Assembly (NCBI GenBank): GCA_017467305.1
Contig: JAFTSM010000071.1
Coordinates: forward strand, 42,096 to 106,095
Length of the DNA: 64,000 nt
Source: Candidatus Gastranaerophilales bacterium
Lineage (GTDB): Bacteria > Cyanobacteriota > Vampirovibrionia > Gastranaerophilales > Gastranaerophilaceae
Reading direction: 5' to 3'
Under the pieces are notes generated by a model, which did no database searches, was not told the origin of the DNA, and worked only from the letters and a program-made list of their open reading frames with translations. Each line of letters starts with the position of its first letter. The stretch's first letter is position 1. This document shows, one piece after another, positions 46,070-53,778 of this stretch. Made by a program: the position numbers and the translations under genes.

Positions 46070-47395
46070 ATGGAACAATTTTACACGTTGGTTCAAAACA
46101 ACGCAGTAGCGATTTCCGCAGTGGTTTTAATACTTGCGTATGTTTTTATTGCTCTTGAAAAAATACCTAAAGTTACAATTGCACTACTAGGTGCGGCTGT
46201 CGTTGTATTTTCAGGACTTGTGAGCCAAGAAAAAATAGCTGAAGCAGGTTTAAATGAATTTTATTTCATTAACTTTGTTGACTTTAATGTAATCTTCTTG
46301 TTAGTTTCAATGATGATTATTGTAAACATTACAACTAGATGTGGTGTATTTAAATGGATGGCTATAGAACTTTTAAAAATGACAAAAGGTAAACCATTAA
46401 TGGTTATGATTACATTAGCATTTTTAACAGCGGTTCTATCAGCATTTTTAGATAATGTAACAACTGTTATCTTAGTTATGCCAATCACATTTGTAGTTGC
46501 AAAACAATTAGATTTAAACCCAGTACCATTATTAGTTACAGAAATTTTTGCTTCTAATATTGGTGGTACAGCAACATTAATTGGTGACCCACCAAACATC
46601 ATTATTGGTAGTGCAGCAGGTTTTTCTTTTATGGACTTCATTAGAGAATTAACTTTAATCTGCTTTATTATTATGGTTGCTGTTGTTGCTTTCTTGTACT
46701 TATGCTACAGAAAACAACTTGTTACTACTCCAGAAAAAATGTCTAGTATTCAAGAAATTGATAACTCTAAAACTATTACAGATTACCCATTATTAAAAAG
46801 AAGTATGACTGTTTTACTTTTAGTTATCTTAGGATTCTTAACACACGATATCACTCATATTGCAACTTGTATTATTGCTTTTATCGGTGCTAGTATCTTG
46901 TTGTTATTTGAAAACCCAGAAGAAACATTTAAAGAAGTTGAATGGAATACTATCTTCTTCTTTATTGGTTTATTCATTATTATTGGTGGCTTTGAAGCTG
47001 CTGGTGGTATTAAATTAATGGCTGATTGGTTATTAAAAGTTACTGCTGGTTCTCAACAAATTGCTTCATTTGTTATTCTTTGGGCTTCTGGTATTTTATC
47101 AGGTATCATTGATAACATTCCTTACACGGCAACTATGGCACCTATGATTCATGAAATCGAATTATCTCAAGGTAGAGATTTTGTTCTTCCACTATGGTGG
47201 AGTTTAGCACTTGGTGCTTGTTTAGGTGGTAACCTTACAATTATCGGTGCTGCAGCAAACGTAATTGTTTCTGAAAATGCTGCAAAACACGGCTATGTAA
47301 TTAAATTCTTAGAATTTATGAAATATGGTGCAGTTGTTGTATTTATTTCATTAACATTATCTTCAGCATACATTTGGGTAAGACATTTTATGTAA
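46070..47395 (+). CDS. Ion transporter superfamily permease (ArsB/NhaD/P-protein type)
   Basis: 441 residues with about 11-12 hydrophobic helices. FLTAVLSAFLDNVTTVILVMPITF and the GGTATLIGDPPNIIIGSAAG block, repeated later as ASGILSGIIDNIPYTATMAPMI and GACLGGNLTIIGAAANVI, form the two re-entrant repeats typical of the IT superfamily. The DNVTT and DPPN motifs fit the ArsB/NhaD branch, which exports arsenite or exchanges Na+ and H+, rather than citrate carriers. No arsenic genes are adjacent, so Na+/H+ exchange or anion transport is more likely. A strong terminator follows. Confidence 0.85.
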   Translation: MEQFYTLVQNNAVAISAVVLILAYVFIALEKIPKVTIALLGAAVVVFSGLVSQEKIAEAGLNEFYFINFVDFNVIFLLVSMMIIVNITTRCGVFKWMAIELLKMTKGKPLMVMITLAFLTAVLSAFLDNVTTVILVMPITFVVAKQLDLNPVPLLVTEIFASNIGGTATLIGDPPNIIIGSAAGFSFMDFIRELTLICFIIMVAVVAFLYLCYRKQLVTTPEKMSSIQEIDNSKTITDYPLLKRSMTVLLLVILGFLTHDITHIATCIIAFIGASILLLFENPEETFKEVEWNTIFFFIGLFIIIGGFEAAGGIKLMADWLLKVTAGSQQIASFVILWASGILSGIIDNIPYTATMAPMIHEIELSQGRDFVLPLWWSLALGACLGGNLTIIGAAANVIVSENAAKHGYVIKFLEFMKYGAVVVFISLTLSSAYIWVRHFM

Positions 47396-47412
47396 TTGCT
47401 ATTACAAAAGGA

Positions 47413-47442
47413 AAGAAGCGGTTTAAAACCGCTTCTTTTTTT
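47413..47442 (+). terminator. Terminator after the permease gene
   Basis: GAAGCGGTTT and AAACCGCTTC (47415-47435) form a long stem followed by seven T. Its A-rich left side also fits termination of the convergent LptA-like gene. Confidence 0.85.
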
Positions 47443-47453
47443 ATATTTATTTT

Positions 47454-48404
47454 TTAATTTCCGATATTAGGAATAACTGATTTTACATTGCCCTCTGCTT
47501 TAAAATCTTTAGGGTTCATTGTTATTGTAATTCTATCAGCCTCAATGGTTCTTCCTTTTGTTTCAATTTTAGAACGTCCAACAAAGACAGCTTCATTAAG
47601 TTTTTTTGTAGCTTTGTCTGAAAATACGTTTAATTTGGGTCCATAAGCATAATAATCTTCATATTTGATTTTTGTAGAACCTGATGCACTAACAAAATTA
47701 TCTTTCTTATCATATGTTTGGTAATCTGACCAAACTTCGATTCTCTTGTTGTCTTCTGTCGTAATATCAGTGTGAACATTGCCAGTTGCAACAGCATTTT
47801 GTGTTATATTATCGTATGTTAATTTATCAGCGTGAATTTTGTTCTTACCTTGATGTAGTTTCGCATTTCCTAGTAAGTCTATTTTTTTTACATCATTTTT
47901 ATCATTCAAGTTAACAAATGCTTGTGATGAAAATGTCTCAATATTTTTATAAAGAATATTAACGTTTCCAGACGCTTTCATTGTATTTGTAACTTTGTTA
48001 TATTCTTGTTTATCAGCTGTAACTATAACAACCGGTTTATCAGATTCTGTAATCGAAGAAATAGTATTTCCTTCAGCAGAAACTACTTTATTTAAAAGTG
48101 ACATCTCTAAAATTTGAGCTTTAATCTCATGTTTCTTGCCGTCTTTTAATTGGTAAGAATATGCATTATCAGTAAATTCAACCTTATTTACTTTATTATT
48201 TTTAGGGTCAACCTCAACAACAGCTCTAGGACTTAATACGTTAACATCATCTGTTTTAACTTTAACGTTGCCTTCTAAATAAATTTTTCTGTCACTATCT
48301 TTAAATTCTTGTGTATCAGATTCTACAGTTAAAGATGCACCATAAGAAATACTTGATGTTGCAAACACTAATATTAATATTGAATTTATTATTTTCTTTG
48401 TCAT
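47454..48404 (-). CDS. LptA/OstA-like periplasmic protein
   Basis: 316 residues with a signal peptide (ILILVFATSSISYGA, cleavage expected after residue 23). The mature part is made of repeated beta-strand units of the OstA-N/jelly-roll type, for example KIYLEGNVKVKTDDVNV, TMKASGNVNILYKN, NAVATGNVHTDI and FVSASGSTKIKYED. It is about 1.7 times longer than E. coli LptA (185 residues), so it may span more of the periplasm. By family it carries lipopolysaccharide from the inner membrane to the outer membrane. It starts 14 bases after lptC, in the same operon. Confidence 0.85.
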   Translation of the reverse strand: MTKKIINSILILVFATSSISYGASLTVESDTQEFKDSDRKIYLEGNVKVKTDDVNVLSPRAVVEVDPKNNKVNKVEFTDNAYSYQLKDGKKHEIKAQILEMSLLNKVVSAEGNTISSITESDKPVVIVTADKQEYNKVTNTMKASGNVNILYKNIETFSSQAFVNLNDKNDVKKIDLLGNAKLHQGKNKIHADKLTYDNITQNAVATGNVHTDITTEDNKRIEVWSDYQTYDKKDNFVSASGSTKIKYEDYYAYGPKLNVFSDKATKKLNEAVFVGRSKIETKGRTIEADRITITMNPKDFKAEGNVKSVIPNIGN

Positions 48405-48418
48405 AACTTACCTATTTC

Positions 48419-48997
48419 TTACATATAGAATTGAGTCTTTGTTCTACCTTTAATGTGGAAATCTGAATGATCACCTTCTAAAACGGCATCAGATCCCATA
48501 ATAACAGCTTCATTTGGTTTTTCTATTCTAACATTTCCTTTTGCTAGAATATCCTTGTTTTTTCCGGAATATATAAGCATATCTGTTGATATATTTATTC
48601 CGTCTTCATATACAATTAGTACATTTTCTTTTAAAATTATTTGCTTTGTTGTTGTATTATATGTGCCTTGATCTGCTTTAAAACTAGCTTTTACTTTGTT
48701 CCCGTCGTAAAAGTTTCCTAATAAATCAAGCAACAGAACTATGTTATCTGTATCTGTATATCTGCCTTTTTCTGCATATAACTCAAATAACTTTTCACCG
48801 TCTTTTGTTTCTGTTACTAATAAACTTTCAATATTAGCTTCTTTATTTTTGTATGTTTGTTCAATTATTTTTGTTTTAAAAGATTTTGTTATCATACCAG
48901 CTGAAACAAAAGCCCAAATACATAGAAAAACAACAGCTAGAAAGCCAATAATAATTGCTATATTTTTTTTATTTTTTAAAAATTTTTCTAGTACCAT
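48419..48997 (-). CDS. lptC: LPS export protein LptC
   Basis: 192 residues, the usual LptC size. A single N-terminal membrane helix (IAIIIGFLAVVFLCIWAFVSAG, residues about 13-34) is followed by a beta-jelly-roll domain: IESLLVTETKDGEKLFELYAEKG, ASFKADQGTYNTTTKQIIL and ISTDMLIYSGKNKDILAKGNV. LptC links the LptB2FG exporter to LptA. LptF, G and B are not in the window. Confidence 0.86.
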   Translation of the reverse strand: MVLEKFLKNKKNIAIIIGFLAVVFLCIWAFVSAGMITKSFKTKIIEQTYKNKEANIESLLVTETKDGEKLFELYAEKGRYTDTDNIVLLLDLLGNFYDGNKVKASFKADQGTYNTTTKQIILKENVLIVYEDGINISTDMLIYSGKNKDILAKGNVRIEKPNEAVIMGSDAVLEGDHSDFHIKGRTKTQFYM

Positions 48998-49069
48998 AAC
49001 TATAAATTATCATATAATTAAATTCAAAATGCAATTGTATGAAGTCCTATTTTGTAAGATAATTTAACT

Positions 49070-50098
49070 ATGGAAACAATAAAAGAAGAAGTATATAAAT
49101 GTTCTAAATGTGGATTATGCCAAAGTGTTTGTCCTATTTATTTAGCAACAAAAAATGAAATGTATCTTTCTCGTGGTAGATATATTGTTTTGAATAACTT
49201 TTTCAATAACAATAAAAAAATAAGTAAAAAATTCATAAATAATTTAGATATATGTTTGAATTGTAATGCTTGTAAGAATTTTTGTCCTAGTAACATTGAT
49301 GCAAAATCAATTTTTACTAAGTTAAAGAATAAATATAACTATAGATACGGTATTATTCCTTTTTCTATAAACTACTTTTTTAATCTATTTATAAAATCTT
49401 TTAAGAAAAAAACACCAGTTGTCAAAAGAAATAAAAAAATAAGTAACTATACAAAGGAAAAAGTTTTATATTTTCAAGGTTGCGTGAATAGATTTGTAAA
49501 TTCATCAGATAAGAATGCGACTTTAAATATATTAGAAAATCTCGGATATCAAGTTATTAACGTAAGTAATAATTGTTGTGGTTTGCCATATTTGAGTGAC
49601 GGTAATTTTAAAGAATTTGATAGAAATTCTTTAAAAATTCTCAAATCAATCCCACCGGAAATAAAATATATTGTTTGTTCTTGTGATTCTTGTTATAAAA
49701 CTCTTAAAAATATAAATACAATTTCTGATAAATTAATAACACTTGATGAATTATTATCTTTAAATAACTACAAAATAAAAACAGAAAATAATATTGTTTA
49801 TCACAAACCATTATCTAAAAAAGAAAATTCGTTTATTAATTTACCAATGATAAATAGAAAAGGCAGTTGTTCTACAATGGAAAATTTCTTTTTACTTAAA
49901 CATCCAGAATTTATAGAAGAACTTATAGAAAAAATATTCTATAAAAAAGAGGAAATAGATAACAAAACGATAATAACTACATGCCAGCTAGATAAAGTTG
50001 GACTAAAAAAAGGTATAAAAACTATCAATAGTAATGCCAATTTATACAGTTTAGCAGAGTATATATGCCTATCGGACAAGGATTTTCAAGAAAAATAG
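49070..50098 (+). CDS. Fe-S oxidoreductase, GlcF-like
   Basis: 342 residues. The N-terminus has two four-cysteine ferredoxin-like clusters, CSKCGLCQSVCP near residue 11 and CLNCNACKNFCP near residue 64. They are followed by CCG-type motifs (FQGCVN; NNCCGLPY; CSCDSCYK), which bind a noncubane cluster in the heterodisulfide reductase and glycolate oxidase families. Only one full and one shortened CCG region are seen, so the protein is shorter than GlcF (about 400). It probably passes electrons for a 2-hydroxyacid dehydrogenase whose flavin subunit is not adjacent. Confidence 0.8.
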   Translation: METIKEEVYKCSKCGLCQSVCPIYLATKNEMYLSRGRYIVLNNFFNNNKKISKKFINNLDICLNCNACKNFCPSNIDAKSIFTKLKNKYNYRYGIIPFSINYFFNLFIKSFKKKTPVVKRNKKISNYTKEKVLYFQGCVNRFVNSSDKNATLNILENLGYQVINVSNNCCGLPYLSDGNFKEFDRNSLKILKSIPPEIKYIVCSCDSCYKTLKNINTISDKLITLDELLSLNNYKIKTENNIVYHKPLSKKENSFINLPMINRKGSCSTMENFFLLKHPEFIEELIEKIFYKKEEIDNKTIITTCQLDKVGLKKGIKTINSNANLYSLAEYICLSDKDFQEK

Positions 50099-50107
50099 AA
50101 AAAACTG

Positions 50108-50138
50108 TTGACTATTAGTATTTAGTTGATATTATAAA
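50108..50138 (+). promoter_or_regulatory. Promoter of the tRNA-Phe gene
   Basis: TTGACT followed after 16 bases by TATTAT (or after 19 by TATAAA) lies directly before the tRNA, predicting a transcript start near 50142. Confidence 0.5.
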
Positions 50139-50150
50139 TACAGAAGGTGA

Positions 50151-50226
50151 GCCACGTTAGCTCAGTTGGTAGAGCAAGGGACTGAAAATCCCTGTGTCCT
50201 TGGTTCGATTCCGAGACGTGGCACCA
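50151..50226 (+). tRNA. tRNA-Phe (anticodon GAA)
   Basis: A complete cloverleaf: acceptor stem GCCACGT pairs with ACGTGGC, the D arm is GCTC/GAGC, the anticodon stem AGGGA/TCCCT encloses loop CTGAAAA, and the T arm is CTTGG TTCGATT CCGAG. The GAA anticodon reads phenylalanine. The 3' CCA is encoded (50224-50226). Confidence 0.97.
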
Positions 50227-50233
50227 TTTAGAA

Positions 50234-50258
50234 AGAGGCAGTTAGGCCTCTTTTTTTT
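50234..50258 (+). terminator. Terminator after tRNA-Phe
   Basis: AGAGGC (50234-50239) and GCCTCT (50246-50251) pair around AGTTAG and are followed by eight T. Confidence 0.85.
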
Positions 50259-50516
50259 GTCTCGAAATCGAACCCTTGGTTCTCCCCTCTCACAAAACGA
50301 TATTTAATCGTTTTGTTCGGCAGAGTAATAATCTTCTTGCAGGCTAAAAATTTCTGACAGAAAATGAGAATTTTTCTTTTGAATTTAAAATGTCCGACAG
50401 TTTAAAATCTCAAAATAAACCATAAAAAAGTAATTGAAAGAATTTATATTATTTTTAAATCCTTAAAATTCTTTTAGACAAAATAATTACTGCAAAGGAA
50501 TTTTTACAATAATAGT
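50259..50516. other. Non-coding segment downstream of tRNA-Phe with inverted T-arm copy
   Basis: No plausible gene is seen. Bases 50259-50274 are an inverted copy of the tRNA T-arm region 50202-50217 with one mismatch in 16. A nine-base direct echo (CCTTGGTTC) of the tRNA follows at once. ACAAAACGAT/ATCGTTTTGT (50292-50316) is a perfect 10-bp inverted repeat. The segment marks the left border of the radical SAM-rich island and could be an old integration scar. Confidence 0.45.
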
Positions 50517-51611
50517 TTATAATAATTCCTTTATTTTTTTTGCACAGTCATAGCAATAAACACATTCTACTCCGCACACGGAAGAACAGAAATGTCCATT
50601 TTCAATGAAATGTGAAATTTTAGGAAGATATGGTTTTATTTCTTTTATTTTGATTTTTATTTCTTTTCTTGACATTATATAATGATTTAAAAATCTAAAT
50701 TCTTCATCTTTTATATAGTTAGGATCATCAATGCCTTTTAAGTACATTTTATATATTTTGAGGTAGTTTCCATTTGAAAATTCAGGACAATTTCTACCAA
50801 CTAATTTGAATTTATTAATGCCAATATCAGAATATGATTCTATATCCCAAGGATAAATAATTGTTGCTTTGCAAATTTCATCAAGCAAATTTGAGTAACT
50901 ATATTTTTTACAAGTTGAATTGAAAAATTCAGCAGTTAATTTATTATCCCTTTTTAAATATGTTTCTGTTTGTATGTATGGTAGACTTAAATTGTGTTGA
51001 TATCTAAGCGGACATCCAAAAATACAACCTTCATTTACCATTAATTCTATTTCTAAATTCGGATATAAACTTTTTAAATTTTTTAACAACTTAAAATTTC
51101 TGTTTACATTATAAGAAGGAACAATACTTTCTATATATGGTTGTATTTTTAAAAAATTTATATATTGATTTATTTCTGTATATTCTAGAGAAGTAGAAAC
51201 ATTTATTTTAAATTTTGGGTATTTAATTCTAATATATTCCATTAATTGGATATTTGTGATTCTTAATTTATTACATCCAGACTTCTGTAATTTTTTTAAT
51301 AATTTATCAAGTTTTTCAAGTTGTTTATCAAGTAAATTGCTTTCAGAAAAAAATGGTTTTGGTGTATTGAGAAGATAAACAAGTTCTAAATCATTTTTTT
51401 GAGTATATTCAAATAAATGTTCCCAATCAGAATAATTGGTTTTAATATGATTTGTTGTTCTGAGTTGTTCAAAACCAGAGTTGTCAGAACAATTATTCGG
51501 TAAAGAAAAATATACCTCTGATATTTTACTTTTTTCAACTTCTTTATTTATTTCAACTAAATCATCAATAAATCTAGTTTCAAATGGCATTGGCACAGAA
51601 AATTTGTACAT
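50517..51611 (-). CDS. U32 peptidase-like TIM-barrel protein with cysteine-rich C-terminus
   Basis: 364 residues from the ATG at 51611, which has GGAAGAG upstream and lies one base after the previous stop; the longer open frame overlaps that gene and is rejected. The central IELMVNEGCIFGCPLRYQHN is the hallmark of the U32/UbiU-UbiV family, in which cysteines bind an Fe-S cluster. The late segment contains CSSVCGVECVYCYDC, another possible metal site. U32 relatives take part in oxygen-independent hydroxylation and other tRNA or quinone modification. Tight pairing with a radical SAM gene suggests joint modification of one substrate, unknown here. Confidence 0.68.
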   Translation of the reverse strand: MYKFSVPMPFETRFIDDLVEINKEVEKSKISEVYFSLPNNCSDNSGFEQLRTTNHIKTNYSDWEHLFEYTQKNDLELVYLLNTPKPFFSESNLLDKQLEKLDKLLKKLQKSGCNKLRITNIQLMEYIRIKYPKFKINVSTSLEYTEINQYINFLKIQPYIESIVPSYNVNRNFKLLKNLKSLYPNLEIELMVNEGCIFGCPLRYQHNLSLPYIQTETYLKRDNKLTAEFFNSTCKKYSYSNLLDEICKATIIYPWDIESYSDIGINKFKLVGRNCPEFSNGNYLKIYKMYLKGIDDPNYIKDEEFRFLNHYIMSRKEIKIKIKEIKPYLPKISHFIENGHFCSSVCGVECVYCYDCAKKIKELL

Positions 51612-51612
51612 A

Positions 51613-52611
51613 TTACTCTTCCGATAAAATATAATTTTTAATTTTTTTAATTTTTGAAAGTTTATAGGCAAAACAAATACCACATTTATTAAGTATTCTC
51701 ATTTTGCAATTTTCACACATTGGTATAACATAACTTATTTTGGCAAATATATCAATTTTGGCATAATAATATCTTTTTAATTGTTCTAAATTATCAAAAT
51801 CTGAGATATTTATTTTTGAAAAATCTGAAAGTCCAAAACATCTTATTGCAGATAAATCAGGGAAAATATCAATAACAGGATTACATGTTCTACAAGAACT
51901 TATTGGGCTATCAACATCGTATTTTTCTGCTAATTGTTTTATTTTTACAAGTAAAATTTTTTCTTCATTTGTGAATATGCAGTCTGGAAAACTATTACAA
52001 TCGTATGAAGGAACAATGTTTCTAATAAGACAAGCATTAAAAAAATCAAATAAAAGAGATTTTTGTTTTTTGAACTCTTCTATTATATTACTATTATTAA
52101 CTTTTTTATCATTTTGAATTGCATATGAAAATCGTAAATCATTGCGATTTATAAGTTTTAACAGTTCAAAAATATAAGCAAAATTTGAATTCCATAGGTT
52201 TAACCCAAGTTTAAAAGTTAAATTTGCCTTTTTGAGTAGTAATAAATTGTTTTTCAGTTTTACATAGTTTTCCCCTAATTGTTCTGGAGAATTACAATTT
52301 AATAATAACGAATATTTCTTTGGGTTTAAGTGATTAATATATTTATCAATTTCAATGCCATTTGTATATATTATTACATCTTTAACTTTATTATTTTTAT
52401 CTAAAATTTTAATAAGTTCTCTAAACTTGCTATATAAAGTTGGTTCCCCACCAATTAAACCAATTCTAGATGTTCCATCTTTTGTTATAAAGTTAATAAC
52501 TTTAATTAGGTTTTCAATTGAAAATTCTTCTTGATTTTTGTTGACAAATTCATTTGCAAAACAATAAGGACACTTCAGATTGCACTTCTTTGTCAAAAAT
52601 ATATTCGCCAT
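51613..52611 (-). CDS. Radical SAM protein with SPASM-like C-terminal cysteines
   Basis: 332 residues from the ATG at 52611, with GGAG eight bases upstream. C10, C14 and C17 in KKCNLKCPYC bind the SAM [4Fe-4S] cluster. RIGLIGGEPTLY is the glycine-rich SAM-binding strand. The C-terminal third holds CRTC, CFG and CENCKMRILNKCGICF, enough cysteines for auxiliary clusters in a SPASM/twitch arrangement. Family members modify peptides or proteins. It is translated one base before the U32-like gene, so the pair works together. No precursor-like peptide lies next to it on this strand. Confidence 0.8.
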   Translation of the reverse strand: MANIFLTKKCNLKCPYCFANEFVNKNQEEFSIENLIKVINFITKDGTSRIGLIGGEPTLYSKFRELIKILDKNNKVKDVIIYTNGIEIDKYINHLNPKKYSLLLNCNSPEQLGENYVKLKNNLLLLKKANLTFKLGLNLWNSNFAYIFELLKLINRNDLRFSYAIQNDKKVNNSNIIEEFKKQKSLLFDFFNACLIRNIVPSYDCNSFPDCIFTNEEKILLVKIKQLAEKYDVDSPISSCRTCNPVIDIFPDLSAIRCFGLSDFSKINISDFDNLEQLKRYYYAKIDIFAKISYVIPMCENCKMRILNKCGICFAYKLSKIKKIKNYILSEE

Positions 52612-52638
52612 ATAAAATCTCCAAATATGAATTACCAA

Positions 52639-52666
52639 AATATAACATTTATATTAAAAAAGTCAA
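52639..52666 (-). promoter_or_regulatory. Promoter of the radical SAM/U32 pair
   Basis: On the minus strand TTGACT (52666-52661), a 16-base spacer and TATATT (52644-52639) lie about 27 bases before the ATG at 52611. Confidence 0.5.
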
Positions 52667-52729
52667 TATACTATACTTTTCTATAATTTGTGCTAAAATA
52701 TATATTGCAGTTTAAGAAGTAGGACAATA

Positions 52730-53596
52730 ATGCGATATAATTACTCTTTTTTTGAAAATTTACCAGAAAAACTTTATCCTGCCTATATGTCTAAATTTTA
52801 TAATGAAATCATGAAAGAAAAACTTGATTTAAGAAAACCAAAGACATTTACACAAAAAATACAGTGGTTAAAATTGTACGATTCCCCCCCCCTAAAAACA
52901 TATTGTGCTGATAAACTTACTGTTATTAACTATGTTCGAGAAAGAGTTCCAGAATTAAAATTTGCCCAAATTTACTCAACTGCTAGTTGCTTTGAAAATT
53001 TGGATTTTTCTAATTGTCCAAAAAAGTTTGTTATAAAGACTAATCATGCTTGTAAACAAATGATTAGAGTTGAAAACAAAGATGTTTTATTTTCCACAGA
53101 AAAAGGTAAAAAAGATTTATTAGAATATAAAAAAATTATAAATGAATACCTTTCAAAACATTTTGCTTTTGATTATGTATTTGAGTTACATTACAAAAAT
53201 ATTCCTCGTAGGGTTTTTTTACAAGAATATATAGAGTCTGAAGATGAAAAAGATGGATACTTGGAATATAAAGTAAATTGTTTTAATGGAAGAGCCGTAT
53301 ATATGGAATACTATAAGAATAATGAGTGTTTTGTGTGCGACAGAAATCAAAAACAATTAGATTTTACCTATCTTCCATTTGAAAAAATGACAAATTTCAC
53401 TTTTCCTAAAAATTTTGATAAAATGATAAATTTTGCTGAAATTTTATCAAAGGATTTTAAATTTGTTAGAATTGATTTTTTTGAACATAACAATGAATTA
53501 TATTTTGGTGAAATGACGTTTACTCCATATAGTGGATTTATGAGGTTTTCACCACCTGAATATGATTTAGAAATTGGGAAATTACTAAAAATATAG
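52730..53596 (+). CDS. TupA-like ATP-grasp protein with C9 tract
   Basis: A 288-residue protein of the TupA-like ATP-grasp group (named from teichuronic acid synthesis). The pattern MKEKLDLRKPKTFTQKIQWLKLYD, FVIKTNHACKQMI (ATP-binding lysine), VFLQEYIE and FVRIDFFEHNNELYFGEMTFTPYSGF runs in family order. The C9 tract falls at codons 52-55 (SPPL), before the ATP-binding parts, so frameshifts would abolish the protein. The family is usually linked to surface glycans, but here the stop is 8 bases from a small precursor-like peptide gene and the same pairing recurs at 58787-61174. A peptide ligase or tailoring role is therefore possible. Confidence 0.82.
   Translation: MRYNYSFFENLPEKLYPAYMSKFYNEIMKEKLDLRKPKTFTQKIQWLKLYDSPPLKTYCADKLTVINYVRERVPELKFAQIYSTASCFENLDFSNCPKKFVIKTNHACKQMIRVENKDVLFSTEKGKKDLLEYKKIINEYLSKHFAFDYVFELHYKNIPRRVFLQEYIESEDEKDGYLEYKVNCFNGRAVYMEYYKNNECFVCDRNQKQLDFTYLPFEKMTNFTFPKNFDKMINFAEILSKDFKFVRIDFFEHNNELYFGEMTFTPYSGFMRFSPPEYDLEIGKLLKI
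52884..52892 (+). repeat. Homopolymer tract of nine C
   Basis: Nine C encoding consecutive proline codons CCC CCC, which is unusual codon choice for this AT-rich genome. It lies inside the first fifth of the TupA-like gene. Confidence 0.85.
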
Positions 53597-53604
53597 GAGG
53601 TTTT

Positions 53605-53778
53605 ATGTTTGATAATTTAAAGAATTTTATAAAAGAAAAATCTGATGAAAAAGCAATAGAAGAGTACGAAAAATCTATTGAAAACTCTGATGTGCTAAAT
53701 GAGTTTGATAATGATTTTTATGATTGGAGCAAATTGTCAGCAACCTGCAAAGGTCCAGGTCTTTGGTATTATTGTTAG
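53605..53778 (+). CDS. Small precursor-like peptide (57 residues), candidate RiPP substrate
   Basis: An ATG with AGGAGG four bases upstream opens a 57-codon gene. The first 40 residues are an acidic, helical leader (starts MFDNLKNFIKEK; many Asp, Glu, Lys). The end is LSATCKGPGLWYYC, with C48 and C57 bracketing a Gly-Pro-aromatic segment. That leader/core contrast is typical of ribosomally made, post-translationally modified peptides. The stop codon TAG is followed with no gap by the ATG of the glycosyltransferase-radical SAM fusion, and the ATP-grasp gene ends 8 bases before. No known precursor family is recognised. The modification chemistry is not predictable from sequence. Confidence 0.72.
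   Translation: MFDNLKNFIKEKSDEKAIEEYEKSIENSDVLNEFDNDFYDWSKLSATCKGPGLWYYC

Noticed and set aside
51612-51683. Longer start for the U32-like protein
   Set aside because: The extension overlaps the upstream radical SAM coding region and has no ribosome-binding site; the ATG at 51611 has GGAAGAG.
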